The notes: generated by a model from the sequence alone, not told the origin. A stretch of DNA of 64,000 nucleotides from Monoplex corrugatus (GCA_030674185.1 CM060308.1:29668504-29732503); one strand, 5' to 3'. Numbered from the stretch's first letter, positions 11,818 to 22,361 are shown. Program-made: numbers and translations.

Positions 11818-12037
11818 GTAAGTAATGCAGTAAAGCTCTTAATTTTTCAGGCTGTGCCAGTTGTGCGAGTCCAGCTGATCTAGCACTTCACTGGAATAAG
11901 AAAATAAAGATTTTTGTCGATTCTGTGGTGTTGATTGGGGTTTTGAGTGTCTGTTTTGACACTGTGTTTTTGCTCAAGAGAGATGTCTTGGCATTTTTTT
12001 AACTTTAGTGCTGATGTCATTTTTTCTGTCACATACT

Positions 12038-12210
12038 TTAATCCTTTGACTCCTGTGCTATATCCACCAACTGCAAATGCTTAACCCTTTGATTCCCTCA
12101 CCCTATCCACCAGCTTCCTGTAGGAAGCTGGTGGAAAGGATGAGGGAGTCAAAGGTTTAAGTGTTTGCTTTGCTAGCATTGTTGGCCAGGCTGCAGGAGT
12201 GAGAGGTTAA
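12038..12210 (+). mobile_element. TTAA palindromic MITE copy (intron 4)
   Basis: Starts TTAATCCTTTGACTCCTG and ends GAGTGAGAGGTTAA. In the middle, CCACCAGCTTCCTGTAGGAA folds on GGAAGCTGGTGG. It is the same family as copies at 38987, 52484, 56929 and 59034. The outer right arm is decayed. Confidence 0.8.
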
Positions 12211-12529
12211 ACTAGCTAGAGAGATGCCTGTGTAAGCTGGCCAGTCAGGTGGGGGACAAAACTGGGATGAAAAGGGCAGGACGCTTGGTCCAATACTTCA
12301 CTTGATTTGCCCTGTGCCATACATTGAAATTACTGACTGTCAATGGGGAGAAGAACGAAAAACTAATTTGTTCGCAATATTTAAGCCTACAGCTTTATTT
12401 TACCCTGTTTCAGTTCATCATTTGGGTGTAAAGATCATTCAGCGGTCTCAGCATTTTTGCATGGTCTGTGTTTAGGTAACGATTATTTGTCAACATAGGT
12501 TATTGAAAAGCCAAACTGCCAAATACTAT

Positions 12530-12886
12530 ATCCAAAACAAGTGTGACTGCCCACGTTCAAGCAAACAGGAACCAGAAAAAAACACGAAAAAAGAATAAGA
12601 ACACATATTTAATACAACAAGACAAGACAGGCACAAATTTTCGGCCAACTGGCCTTTGTCAAGCGTAAGATCAAAAACAAACAAACACCAGATACAAAAA
12701 TAACAAAAAGACTGAAACTTCCCTGCTGCTCCGTCCAGTTGGAGAAAATTTCTCCTAATTTATGTATCTGGTGTTTGTTTGTTTGTGATCTTACATTTGA
12801 CAAAGGCCAGTTGGCCTAAAGTTTGCGCCTGTCTTGTCTTGTATTAAATATGCGCATTTATTCTTTTTTCGTTTTTTCTCTGGTTC
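12530..12886. mobile_element. Fold-back (inverted-repeat) element with 14-bp flanking duplication
   Basis: Two arms of about 125-135 bases are inverted copies of each other: CAGGAACCAG at about 12566 against CTGGTTCCTG at 12880, and TTCGGCCAACTGGCCTTTGT against its decayed partner near 12800. A spacer of about 60 bases (CTTCCCTGCTGCTCCGTCC) lies between. CTGCCAAATACTAT flanks the unit at 12516-12529 and 12887-12900. A single-armed relative lies at 22362-22540. Confidence 0.75.
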
Positions 12887-13109
12887 CTGCCAAATACTAT
12901 GCTTTTAAATTAGCACGTTATGCTTTCATTGAGAATGATATGCTGCTACACTTTGTGACATGTGAAAAAGAAAATAAAACCTCTTCACTGACTTAGGATG
13001 GGTTAAACAAAACCAGGCAACATAGATCTTCAGACTGTAAACTTATTTTGTCCAAAAATGGCTAAGTTCAGTAAAGGCAAAGATGAGTATACATATCATA
13101 CACCCCATT

Positions 13110-13111
13110 CC

Positions 13112-13142
<31 letters not shown>

Positions 13143-13145
13143 ACA
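13110..13145 (+). repeat. C19 homopolymer followed by (AC)n
   Basis: A run of 19 C followed by about 8 AC units in BAZ1A intron 4. Confidence 0.95.
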
Positions 13146-13729
13146 AATCCTCACTTTAGCTTTGTTGATATTGCATCTGAGTGCTACGCTTAAATTTGGA
13201 ATGCACGCTTAAAATAGCAAAATGCTACACTTTGTGCTTTCTAGGCCTTGGTGGCTTGTGGGAAGTGAGATGATCAGAACCCAACTGCTCTGGGATCTGC
13301 CTTATAACATAAGAGTGGGCATTATTCCAATCCCTTGTCTTTTTACTTTTTCCAATCTTGAAAAGGGTCAGTTACATACTCACAGCTGTTCATTGATAGC
13401 AGTGTTCGTAGAAAATTTTGCATTCAGTTTTACAAGCCAGGCATGGACCTGTGCAGTCAGATTGAAGGTGGGGCTCTACTCAGTGCTTAAATAAGGAGGA
13501 AGATCCCTTGACCCAAACCATTTTAGTGAAAAAAAAGATGTGATTGCATGTACTCTTCCCCATCTCACAAGAGCAAATTGGCAATGGTTAGCTTGCTAAT
13601 CATCTTTTGTGAGACGTTGTAAGCGTGTTTATTAAGGAAAATTTTAGTACTACTACTACAAGTTCACATTTCTCCTTTTTGTTTTATCTTATTTATTAAT
13701 GTTATGTTGTTTTTTTAACTGTCATTTAG

Positions 13730-13962
13730 AAGCCCACCGACGTGCCATCTATGACCGGTGGGAAGATTCCGCTTTGGGATTGACCAGTCTTTCTCAGGTG
13801 TTCCTCCATTTGTCTGTCATGGAAAAGAGCATCAAATGGGACCGCTCCACCCTCAAGCTACGTTGTCGCATCTGCCGCCGTATGAGAGATGGGGACAAGA
13901 TGCTGCTGTGCGACAAATGTGACAGGGGACATCACATGTACTGCTTGAAACCTCCTTTGACG
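13730..13962 (+). CDS. BAZ1A: BAZ1A exon 5 (start of PHD finger 1)
   Basis: Acceptor actgtcatttag, donor ACG/GTCAGT; phase 1 in, phase 0 out. It encodes IYDRWEDSALGLTSLSQVFL and then HLSVMEKSIKW, which matches the DRWRESL..SLSQVFLHL block of human BAZ1A. PHD finger 1 follows: CRIC (C492, C495), CDKC, then HHMYC (window numbering). The exon breaks the finger after LKPPLT, completed in exon 6. Antisense and 3' frame extensions into the intron are not coding. Confidence 0.95.
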
Positions 13963-14971
13963 GTCAGTGGCTTTCTGCTTGTTTTTTGAAATTTTCTGTT
14001 TTGTGATGGCATTTGTAACCCTATGCATTTGTGTAACAAGAGAAAATCGATGATCAGTTTAGTGCTGCAAAGTTTCATGATAGGAGTTGGCAGGAGCATA
14101 TATGTAAACAGACCATGTTTTGTCACTCAGAGAAGCTGCCAACTTAGTAGGAAAACCATAGAATACTGGCACTACTCCCATTCACAAAGAAGGGAGGGGC
14201 AAACACTAAATGAAGCGACATGTAACGATAGTTGACCTCATTTCACAACAGCTGTTTTAAGACCTGCCGAGTGCAGCAAAATCAGAGGCTGTGTCAAGAC
14301 GAAGAGGATCAAATCTTAAAGAGGCAAAGTAACTTATGACAGAGCGGCATTTGAAGAACCATCAGATGTTGATGTAAACAGTTGGAAAAAAAACTTAAAC
14401 TTGCTGCGAGATTCATGTTGTACTTGCTGCATAACAGATGATTTTACACCCAACAGGGCAGCACGCAAAACGTGACAGACTTTTTTCATCAGCTGATGCA
14501 GCAGCTAGGCCTACAGCCCAAGACCATCACATTCTGCTTGGGAAAGAATGCTTGATAGTGCGGGTGAACATGTAGAAGTGTGATTGTTTTAGATGGCCAG
14601 TGCATATACATGCAGTTTATCTGTTTACATCCAGACCAGTGCATGGAAATAAGCAATTTACAGATTCACATCTGTTTAAATTCTTAGATCAAGAAAATGC
14701 ACATATTGCTGCATTGTTATTACAATGCATAATCCATCAACATCAGTCTCAAGTACTGCTTAAATCATTGAAAATAGTTAAGTTTAAGCCATCATATAAT
14801 GTTACTGTTGTTGTATAAGATGGGAGTTTAACCATTATATAATGATATTGATATTGTAGAAATAGAAATGTGAGCAAACTGCCTTTGACATTATATGCAG
14901 TGTCTACTTGTTATGCATATTTTAATTGTTTTGTTTTTTTAAAGTTGTATTTACATTTCCCGTTATAACAG

Positions 14972-15111
14972 AAAATCCCAGCTGGGGATTGGTTCTGTCA
15001 TACGTGTCGTCCCAAGACACTTGCTCCTCGGAAACAGAGGAAGAATTTTGATACAGAAGAAGAGGATGAAGGGGAGGAATCTATGCTGGACGATACTTTA
15101 GAGAACGCAAG
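14972..15111 (+). CDS. BAZ1A: BAZ1A exon 6 (end of PHD finger 1, acidic linker)
   Basis: Acceptor cgttataacag, donor AAG/GTAGTA; phase 0 in, phase 2 out. KIPAGDWFCHTCRPK supplies the last zinc pair (C533, C536) of a C4HC3 PHD finger at about residues 490-538. A basic then strongly acidic linker follows (TEEEDEGEESMLDD), as in other ACF1 proteins. The exon is too short and interrupted to stand out as an open frame, but the finger cannot be completed without it. Confidence 0.93.
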
Positions 15112-15227
15112 GTAGTATAGTTGTATAGTTGTGAGGGTGGTGTTTGTGAGATTATTGTGTTTGTATGCTGGTGTTGTTGTTGTTTACTGATCAGAATATA
15201 AGAGACAAGGGGGAAGACAGCAAACTG

Positions 15228-15252
15228 TAGATTGGTGTGTGCATGTGTGTGT

Positions 15253-15342
<90 letters not shown>

Positions 15343-15360
15343 TGTGTGTGTGTGTGTGTG
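15228..15360 (+). repeat. (TG)n microsatellite
   Basis: About 130 bases of nearly pure TG in intron 6. Confidence 0.96.
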
Positions 15361-15692
15361 ATGTAAACTTGATCAGCCCTACTTTAAGAAGTATGTAGTA
15401 AAATGAAAATGTGTTTTGTTTCAGGTAGGGTTTTTTTTTAGTGTCTTACGCTGCCATATCCAACTAATGCAGACTAGCACATGATCACTCTATTTTTTTG
15501 GCATTTGTAGGATAGATAAGTGTATTAGCTGGATGGGAATTTACTTGAATAAATTCCTCTTGTATATCTGCTTCAGGATTGGCAGGTCTGTTGGAATGCT
15601 TGTGTAATCCTTTGTAATCCCTCATCCTATCCACCAGCTTGGTTAATGCATTTTGCCATTGAAAATTGCAGAGTTTAAAATTACTGTTGCAG

Positions 15693-15973
15693 TGAAGAGG
15701 GTGAAGACCAAGAAATGGAGGAAGACACAACAGATAATGAAAACTGCATGGACGATATCCCCAATGAGGATGTATGTGCTGAATGTCGTGAGGATGGTGA
15801 ACTGATCTTGTGTGACAAGTGTCCTCGCTCGTATCACTTGAACTGTGCTCTTCCACCACTGAAAAAAGTTCCCAAGGGCAAGTGGTTGTGTCACGTGTGC
15901 ATGAGCAAAGGACGATCTGTCAAGAGCAAGACCAAGGGCTCTGCCAAAAAAGGTAAAGGCCCTATCAACAGAG
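15693..15973 (+). CDS. BAZ1A: BAZ1A exon 7 (PHD finger 2)
   Basis: Acceptor ttactgttgcag; phase 2 in, phase 1 out. An acidic start is followed by a complete second PHD finger: CAEC, GELILCDKCPRSYHLNC, then WLCHVC (C599 to C640). The finger type with DGELILCDKC is often a reader of unmodified H3 tails. From memory, human BAZ1A has one PHD finger while Drosophila Acf1 has two, so the molluscan gene keeps the two-finger layout. A Lys/Gly/Ser tail follows. Two donors are possible, at 15952 and 15973 (both GTAAA), 21 nt apart and in the same phase; the longer form is given. The open frame that runs on into the 42-bp repeat is not coding. Confidence 0.94.
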
Positions 15974-16061
15974 GTAAACCCTTTTCCCCTCTTCCATTTG
16001 TTGGGTGGGTGGGTGGGTCTAGGTTTGGCTTCATATGCTGTACTGTCAGCTTTGTTTTAGT

Positions 16062-17877
16062 TTGTTATACTGTAGTGTGTAGGTATGTAACATATGTTTT
16101 AGGTTGTTATACTGTAGTGTGTAGGTATGTAACATATGTTTTAGGTTGTTATACTGTAGTGTGTAGGTATGTAACATATGTTTTAGGTTGTTATACTGTA
16201 GTGTGTAGGTATGTAACATATGTTTTAGGTTGTCATACTGTAGTGTGTAGGTATGTAACATATGTTTTAGGTTGTCATACTGTAGTGTGTAGGTATGTAA
16301 CATATGTTTTAGGTTGTTATACTGTAGTGTGTAGGTATGTAACATATGTTTTAGGTTGTTATACTGTAGTGTGTAGGTATGTAACATATGTTTTAGGTTG
16401 TTATACTGTAGTGTGTAAGTATGTAACATATGTTTTAGGTTGTCATACTGTAGTGTGTAGGTATGTAACATATGTTTTAGGTTGTTATACTGTAGTGTGT
16501 AGGTATGTAACATATGTTTTAGGTTGTTATACTGTAGTGTGTAGATATGTAACATATGTTTTAGGTTGTTATACTGTAGTGTGTAGGTATGTAACATATG
16601 TTTTAGGCTGTTATACTGTAGTGTGTAGGTATGTAACATATGTTTTAGGTTGTTATACTGTAGTGTGTAGGTATGTAACATATGTTTTAGGTTGTTATAC
16701 TGTAGTGTGTAGGTATGTAACATATGTTTTAGTGTGTCATACTGTAGTGTGTAGGTATGTAACATGTTTTAGGTTGTTATACTGTAGTGTGTAGATATGT
16801 AACATATGTTTTAGGTTGTTATACTGTAGTGTGTAGGTATGTAACATATGTTTTAGGTTGTTATACTGTAGTGTGTAGGTATGTAACATATGTTTTAGGT
16901 TGTTATACTGTAGTGTGTAGGTATGTAACATATGTTTTAGGTTGTTATACTGTAGTGTGTAGGTATGTAACATATGTTTTAGGTTGTTATACTGTAGTGT
17001 GTAGGTATGTAACATATGTTTTAGGTTGTTATACTGTAGTGTGTAGGTATGTAACATATGTTTTAGGTTGTTATACTGTAGTGTGTAGGTATGTAACATA
17101 TGTTTTAGGTTGTTATACTGTAGTGTGTAAGTATGTAACATATGTTTTAGGTTGTCATACTGTAGTGTGTAGGTATGTAACAATGTTTTAGGTTGTTATA
17201 CGTAGTGTTAGGTATGTAACATATTTTTAGGTTGTTATACTGTAGTGTGTAGATATGTAACATATGTTTTAGGTTGTTATACTGTAGTGTGTAGGTATGT
17301 AACATATGTTTTAGGCTGTTATACTGTAGTGTGTAGGTATGTAACATATGTTTTAGGTTGTTATACTGTAGTGTGTAGGTATGTAACATATGTTTTAGGT
17401 TGTTATACTGTAGTGTGTAGGTATGTAACATATGTTTTAGGTTGTTATACTGTAGTGTGTAGGTATGTAACATGTTTTAGGTTGTTATACTGTAGTGTGT
17501 AGATATGTAACATATGTTTTAGGTTGTTATACTGTAGTGTGTAGGTATGTAACATATGTTTTAGGTTGTTATACTGTAGTGTGTAGGTATGTAACATATG
17601 TTTTAGGTTGTTATACTGTAGTGTGTAGGTATGTAACATATGTTTTAGGTTGTTATACTGTAGTGTGTAGGTATGTAACATATGTTTTAGGTTGTTATAC
17701 TGTAGTGTGTAGGTATGTAACATATGTTTTAGGTTGTTATACTGTAGTGTGTAGGTATGTAACATATGTTTTAGATTGTTATACTGTAGTGTGTAGGTAT
17801 GTAACATATGTTTTAGGTTGTTATACTGTAGTGTGTAGGTATGTAACATATGTTTTGGGTTGTTATACTGTAGTGTG
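16062..17877 (+). repeat. 42-bp minisatellite array, left block
   Basis: About 43 tandem copies of a 42-bp unit (GTTATACTGTAGTGTGTAGG then TATGTAACATATGTTTTAGG then TT). Because 42 is divisible by 3 and the unit lacks stops in one frame on each strand, it gives long artefactual frames: CYTVVCRYVTYVLG on + and HMLHTYTLQYNNLK on -. Variants (GTAAGTATG, TTGTCATAC, TAGATATG, AGGCTG, a short AACATGTTTT unit) mark a larger duplication of about 710 bp. It lies in BAZ1A intron 7. Confidence 0.98.
17871..17877 (+). repeat. Target-site duplication, left copy (TAGTGTG)
   Basis: TAGTGTG occurs at the left junction and at 21253-21259, where the 42-bp array resumes. The sequence between them is the inserted LINE. 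TAGTGTG is also part of each minisatellite unit, so a deletion in the array could mimic a duplication. Confidence 0.65.
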
Positions 17878-17913
17878 ACCAAGTGGATGACCAAGGCCAG
17901 GATTTAAACCATA

Positions 17914-20900
17914 GTGCCAAGGACATCCACGCTGACGGTTTCTGATGCGGATTTTGCACAAGCTCTTAACGCCAAACGTGGAAAACTCAATTTGCCGCCT
18001 GCCGGTGCAAAAGAACAATGGGAGAAATTAGATGAGGAATTTGTCCTTAAGCTGAATGCGCTAATAGGGAACAGTACGCTGGAACACAAACTTGACACAT
18101 ACGGAGACATCATATACTCTATCTGCAGGGACACTTATGGAGTGAAGCAGCCAAAGACAAAAACGCCTCCCCAGAAATCCAGAAGACAGCAACAGATGGA
18201 GAGCATCCGGAGGGAGAAAAGGAAGCTTAAAAAGCGAATGAAAACTGCCTCAGAATTCGAGAAGCAAGGGCTCCTGGAACTCTGGAAAGATCTGAAGGCC
18301 AAACACAATGCTCTCAGCAAAGTGGAATCAGCAAGGCGAAGAAAGAGCAAAAAGAAGAAGACTCAAGATCGTTTCTTCAAAGATCCCTTTGACTTTGCAA
18401 GAAAGCTGTTTGAACAACCCAAATCAGGGACTCTCACAGTGGGCAAGGAAACCCTAGAGCAGCATCTCAGGGAAACATATTCCGATTCTCAGCGCGAGGC
18501 ACCACTAGAAATCCAGAATCTGGTTTGGCCTGCAGCGCCAGAAGGAAAATTCAATAACAAACCACCAACACTGGATGAAGTGAAGAACGTAGTAAAGAAA
18601 GCCAGAGCCAAGTCAGCACCTGGACCAAACGGAATACCATACCTGCTCTACAAGAAATGCCCAAAAGTGCTTGAGTGGCTCCACAAGATGATTCGATCAG
18701 CATGGAGGAACCAGAAGATCAGCGACCAATTGATGAGAGCTGAAGGAGTGTACATTCCGAAGGAGCAGAACTCCAGCAGCATCAATCAGTTCAGGCCAAT
18801 ATCACTTCTGAACGTCGAGGGGAAAATCTTCTTCTCTGTTATGGCAGCAAGATTGACAAAATACCTGACTGAAAACAAGTATCTGGATATGTCAGTCAAA
18901 AGGGAGGCATACCAGGAATGCCTGGATGCTTGGAACATGCCACGTTGATTTGGGATGCCATCCAAAAAGCAAGAACAGAGAAGAGAGACATTGACGTAGT
19001 TTGGCTTGATCTGGCGAATGCATATGGATCAGTTCCACACGATATGATCCAGCTGGCTCTTGAAATGTATCACATCCCAGAAAACATCCGAACAATGCTG
19101 AGGAAGTATTTCCAAGGGTTCTCAATGCGGTTCTCTACCAAAGAATACACCACGGACTGGATAGACCTAGAGGTGGGCATTGCAATGGGCTGTGCAATCT
19201 CTCTCATACTGTTCGTGTTGGCAATGGAAGTCATCTTGAAAGCTGCAATGAAGAGTTCAGGTCCAGTGAATCTGGGAGATGGATACCAGATGCCTCCTCT
19301 GAAAGCTTTCATGGATGACACAACAGTCTTGTCCACGGATGAGGAAGAGACACACCAAATCTTAAAGCAGCTGGATGAGCTGGTGGCCTCTTCAAGAATG
19401 AGGTTCAAACCTAAGAAATCCCGAAGTCTCTCACTGCGAAAAGGAAAAGTGGCAGATTCAGTCAAATTCATGGTAGCCAACCAAGCCATCCCCACTGTCA
19501 CAGAAGAGCCAGTAAAAAGTCTCGGAAGATGGTATGATGACTCCCTGAAAGACACACAAAGGGGATGTGAAACCAAGCAAACAGCAGAAGAAGGCCTGAA
19601 GAAAATAGATAACTGCGGACTGCCAGGCAAATACAAAGTCTGGTGTCTACAGTTCATGCTGATACCAAAGCTGCTGTGGCCACTGCTAATCTATGACATT
19701 TGCACCAACACAGTGGAAGCAATGGAAGCCAAAATCAACAAATACACAAGAAAATGGCTCGGTGTCCCACCTGGTCTCACTGATGTTGCATTCTACTGTC
19801 GTCAAGCAATGCTGAAGCTACCTCTCAAATCCATAGTGGAGGAATACAAAGTTGGAAAAGCAAGACTGTTGAGCATGCTGGAGGAATCGGAAGACAATAT
19901 CGTGAGATCAGTTCATCCAAAGCTGAGAACTGGCAGAAAGTGGAAAGTCCAAGAGGCTGTAAACAATGCCAAGAGAAACCTCAGCATCAAAGAAATAATT
20001 GGACACACGCAAACCAACAGACAGGGACTGGGAGCAACAAAAATGCAGTGGTGGTCCAAAGCCAAAGGGAAGGAAAAAAGAGACAAGATCATACAGGAGT
20101 TGAAGGAAGAAGAAGATGTCAAAAGAGTGCAGAAGGCAGTCCAGCAAGGTCAGCAGGGGCAATGGACAACATGGGACAGTGCACTCCAAAGAAGTCTCAG
20201 CTGGAACGATATGTGGCACATGGCTCCTCTAAGGATAAGCTTCCTCCTCAGATCTGTATATGACCTGCTCCCTCGAATGCAAACTTAGTGAAATGGGGGA
20301 AATCAGACGACCCAGCATGTCCGCTCTGTCAGAAGAAACAAACAGTGGAACATGTCCTAAGCTCTTGCAAAGTAGCGCTAGCCCAAGGAAGGTATACATG
20401 GAGGCACAACCAAGTTCTGAAAGTGATCACAGACGTGGTTAGCGAAAAAACCATGACCCCAAACGCACCAATTGCTATGACAACGTTCTACAAAGCAGGA
20501 GGGAAACAGGTCTGGCCCGAAAGTGCTATGACAACCAGCACATTGCCAAAGGGTCTTCTGGATGGAGCAGTCGACTGGGAGTGTACAGCAGACCTCCCAG
20601 AGTGGAGAAATTACCCAGATGTCATCAGCAAGACAGGCATGAGACCAGACATCGCTCTCCACTCTGACTCCTCGAAAAAAGTGATTCTGATAGAACTCAC
20701 TGTGCCATACGAAAGCAGAATGGAAGAAGCACATATCTACAAGACCGAAAAATACGCCGGTCTTGCCAGCACCCTGAAGAAAGCAGGTCTGCGGGTCAAA
20801 ATCTTCGCCATAGAGGTCGGGGCAAGAGGGTTTGTGGGCACCTCCGCTTATGATCTCATGAAACAACTCGCCATTTCTGGGAAGAAGAGGACTAGAGCCC

Positions 20901-20968
20901 TTAAAGCGATGGCAGAGGCAGCAGAAAGGAGCTCAAGGTGGATCTGGGCAAGGAGGAACCAAAAGTGA
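17914..20968 (+). pseudogene. RT-endonuclease polyprotein, two frameshifts
   Basis: Three consecutive frames. 17914-about 18900 carries a basic region (RRREKRKLKKRMK-like), then KSAPGPNGIPYLLYKKCP and FRPISLLNVEGKI, the RT 0-2 blocks. From about 18897 to 20288 come DVVWLDLANAYGSVPH, the GCAIS turn, and AFMDDTTVLS, an FMDD in place of the common YADD/FADD. From 20288 to 20968 come CPLCQKKQTVEHVLSSC (CCHC) and the endonuclease core RPDIALHSDS with VILIELTVPYE, then a KTEKY basic residue. Frameshifts lie near 18897-18905 and at about 20280-20288; each looks like a one-base change. There is no true ATG at the left edge, and upstream is an in-frame TAA. It would reverse transcribe RNA at a nicked target; this copy cannot make a full product. 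Confidence 0.88.
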
Positions 20969-21003
20969 ACTTCATAAGGATTAAATTCCCTACAGATGAT
21001 GTG

Positions 21004-21081
21004 TGCCCCGTTAGCACATTGGTAAAACCGCGTACCACAGTTCTGAAGCGCAGAATCGCCCAGGTTCGCTCCCCGGCGTGG
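21004..21081 (+). other. tRNA-like segment in the LINE 3' UTR (A- and B-box-like)
   Basis: TTAGCACATTGG resembles a pol III A box, and GGTTCGCTCC about 50 bases later resembles a B box. TTCTG/CAGAA makes an anticodon-arm-like hairpin and CCAGG/CCCGG a T-arm-like one. Acceptor pairing is poor, so it is not a functional tRNA gene. An A16 tract follows at about 21082-21098. It could be a SINE head captured into the LINE tail. Confidence 0.55.
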
Positions 21082-21098
21082 AAAAAAAAAAAAAAAAA

Positions 21099-21227
21099 TA
21101 GACAACAGCAGAAGGGCATCCAGGAGTCATGACCTGGATGTGGCCCGGCCCCCCGAGAGTGTAAGGAATTCAGGGCCGAAACACTTGTCTAAAGGGGGTT
21201 ACTTCTCTGAAGACCTTCTGTTGTCTA
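21099..21227 (+). other. Multi-stem structured tail of the LINE
   Basis: TAGACAACAGCAGAAG (21099-21114) pairs with CTTCTGTTGTCTA (21215-21227) apart from a 3-nt bulge. Inside are CATCCAGG/CCTGGATG (21117-21124 with 21133-21140) and CGGCCC/GGGCCG (21146-21151 with 21173-21178). A C5 (21149-21153) and G5 (21194-21198) could also pair. The layout suggests an RNA recognised by the RT, or a small TIR insertion. Confidence 0.5.
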
Positions 21228-21252
21228 GCTCTCCCTAGAGTTTCTTTCTACC

Positions 21253-21490
21253 TAGTGTGTAGGTATGTAACATATGTTTTAGGTTGTTATACTGTAGTGT
21301 GTAGGTATGTAACATATGTTTTAGGTTGTTATACTGTAGTGTGTAGGTATGTAACATATGTTTTAGGTTGTTATACTGTAGTGTGTAGGTATGTAACATA
21401 TGTTTTAGGTTGTTATATTGTAGTGTGTAGGTATGTAACATATGTTTTAGGTTGTTATACTGTAGTGTGTAGGTATGTAACATACTGCAG
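21253..21490 (+). repeat. 42-bp minisatellite array, right block
   Basis: Five to six further units identical in type to the left block, starting with the TAGTGTG of the target duplication and ending where TATGTAACATACTGCAGCC diverges. Confidence 0.97.
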
Positions 21491-21527
21491 CCTGTATGTT
21501 TGCTCTGTGTGGCGAATGTTGAAGTTC

Positions 21528-22045
21528 CCCTGTAGGGGATGCCGGGGGTCTTTCAGTATAAATAGTAGCCCCGTCTTCTGGAAATTCTGTGCTAGAAATT
21601 TCCTCTTTTCTGTCACTCTCTTTGTTTCTTTTTTCCTCCTTTGCTTTCTGTCATTTCTTTCAATCATCAGCCTTTCTGGTCCATTCACCTGTATGTGTTC
21701 GATAAAGTCTTATGTACTTTTTCTTAGGATTGATAATTGGGTACATGTATTAAGTGCTTTTTGGCTTTAGAGAGGTGAGATATGCGGAAGCAATGTTAGA
21801 TAATTTAGGCCTGTTTTTGTATATGTTTTGGTATCCTTGTGTATGCTTGAATTTGCATTCAGGTGTGTTTTTTAAATCCTCATTGTGATAAATTGGATGA
21901 AATGGTCAACGCCAGAGGCATTTCCTTAGATTATGTGCGTGAATGCAATGATATGTGTACTTTATTTTCTTTTCTTTTTTTTCCTGTTGAAGTTTTGTAT
22001 GTTTTGAAACGGTTATAGCTCTGATATGGCTGCAATAACAATAAA
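21528..22045 (+). repeat. 530-bp-family interspersed repeat, copy in intron 7
   Basis: Begins GGGGATGCCGGGGGTCTTTC, includes a TATAAATAG box, CACTCTCTTTGTTTC, a TTCGATAAAGTCTTATG polyA-like site, TTGATAATTGGG, and ends in a gttatagctctgatatgg tail with an A-rich end. Related copies are at 25942-26472 and 49735-50263, a split copy at 4725/8060 and pieces at 28441/31826. Confidence 0.85.
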
Positions 22046-22155
22046 AAAAAAAAAGTCTTGAAGGCTATCGTGGTTCAAAGATTCAGCAGGCTATATCCCA
22101 TCCCCAGCCAATCAGTGCTCTTGCCGCCATTTGTAGACTGCTTCCTCACTTCCTT

Positions 22156-22361
22156 CAATCCAAGGCTAGTCATTAAACAATCCAAGGCTAGTCATTAAAC
22201 AATCCAAGACTAGTCATTAAACAATCCAAGGCTAGTCGTTAAACAATCCAAGGCTAGTCATTAAACAATCCAAGGCTAGTCATTAAACAATCCAAGCTAG
22301 TCATTAAACAATCCAAGGTCGGTCATTGAACAATTCAAGGCCAGTAATTGAACAATCCAAG
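22156..22361 (+). repeat. 22-bp minisatellite
   Basis: About nine copies of AATCCAAGGCTAGTCATTAAAC, decaying at the right end. Confidence 0.95.

Larger units (their letters stand above)
17878..21252 (+). mobile_element. Non-LTR retrotransposon with restriction-like endonuclease (R2/NeSL/Hero group-like)
   Basis: A 3375-bp insertion splits the 42-bp array. It holds a reverse transcriptase, a CCHC knuckle and a PD-(D/E)xK-type endonuclease after the RT, the layout of site-specific LINEs of the R2 supergroup rather than of APE-type LINEs. The 5' end lacks the N-terminal zinc-finger/Myb region and has an in-frame stop at 17905, so it is probably 5' truncated. The 3' UTR has a tRNA-like segment, an A16 tract and a structured tail. 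Only two frameshifts break the reading frame, so the insertion is fairly young. Confidence 0.85.

Noticed and set aside
15974..16794. Open frame continuing BAZ1A exon 7 into CYTVVCRYVTYVLG repeats
   Set aside because: Two good donors precede it and the next exon joins in the right phase; the repeat is a 42-bp minisatellite.
16062..17877. CRISPR-like array
   Set aside because: Units are contiguous 42-bp copies without unique spacers, in an animal intron.
19070..19657. 195-codon frame on the - strand
   Set aside because: Opposite the LINE reverse-transcriptase frame; no domain.
21099..21227. Hammerhead ribozyme in the LINE tail (CGAAAC and GTC present)
   Set aside because: The CTGATGA core element is missing, so the catalytic core cannot form.
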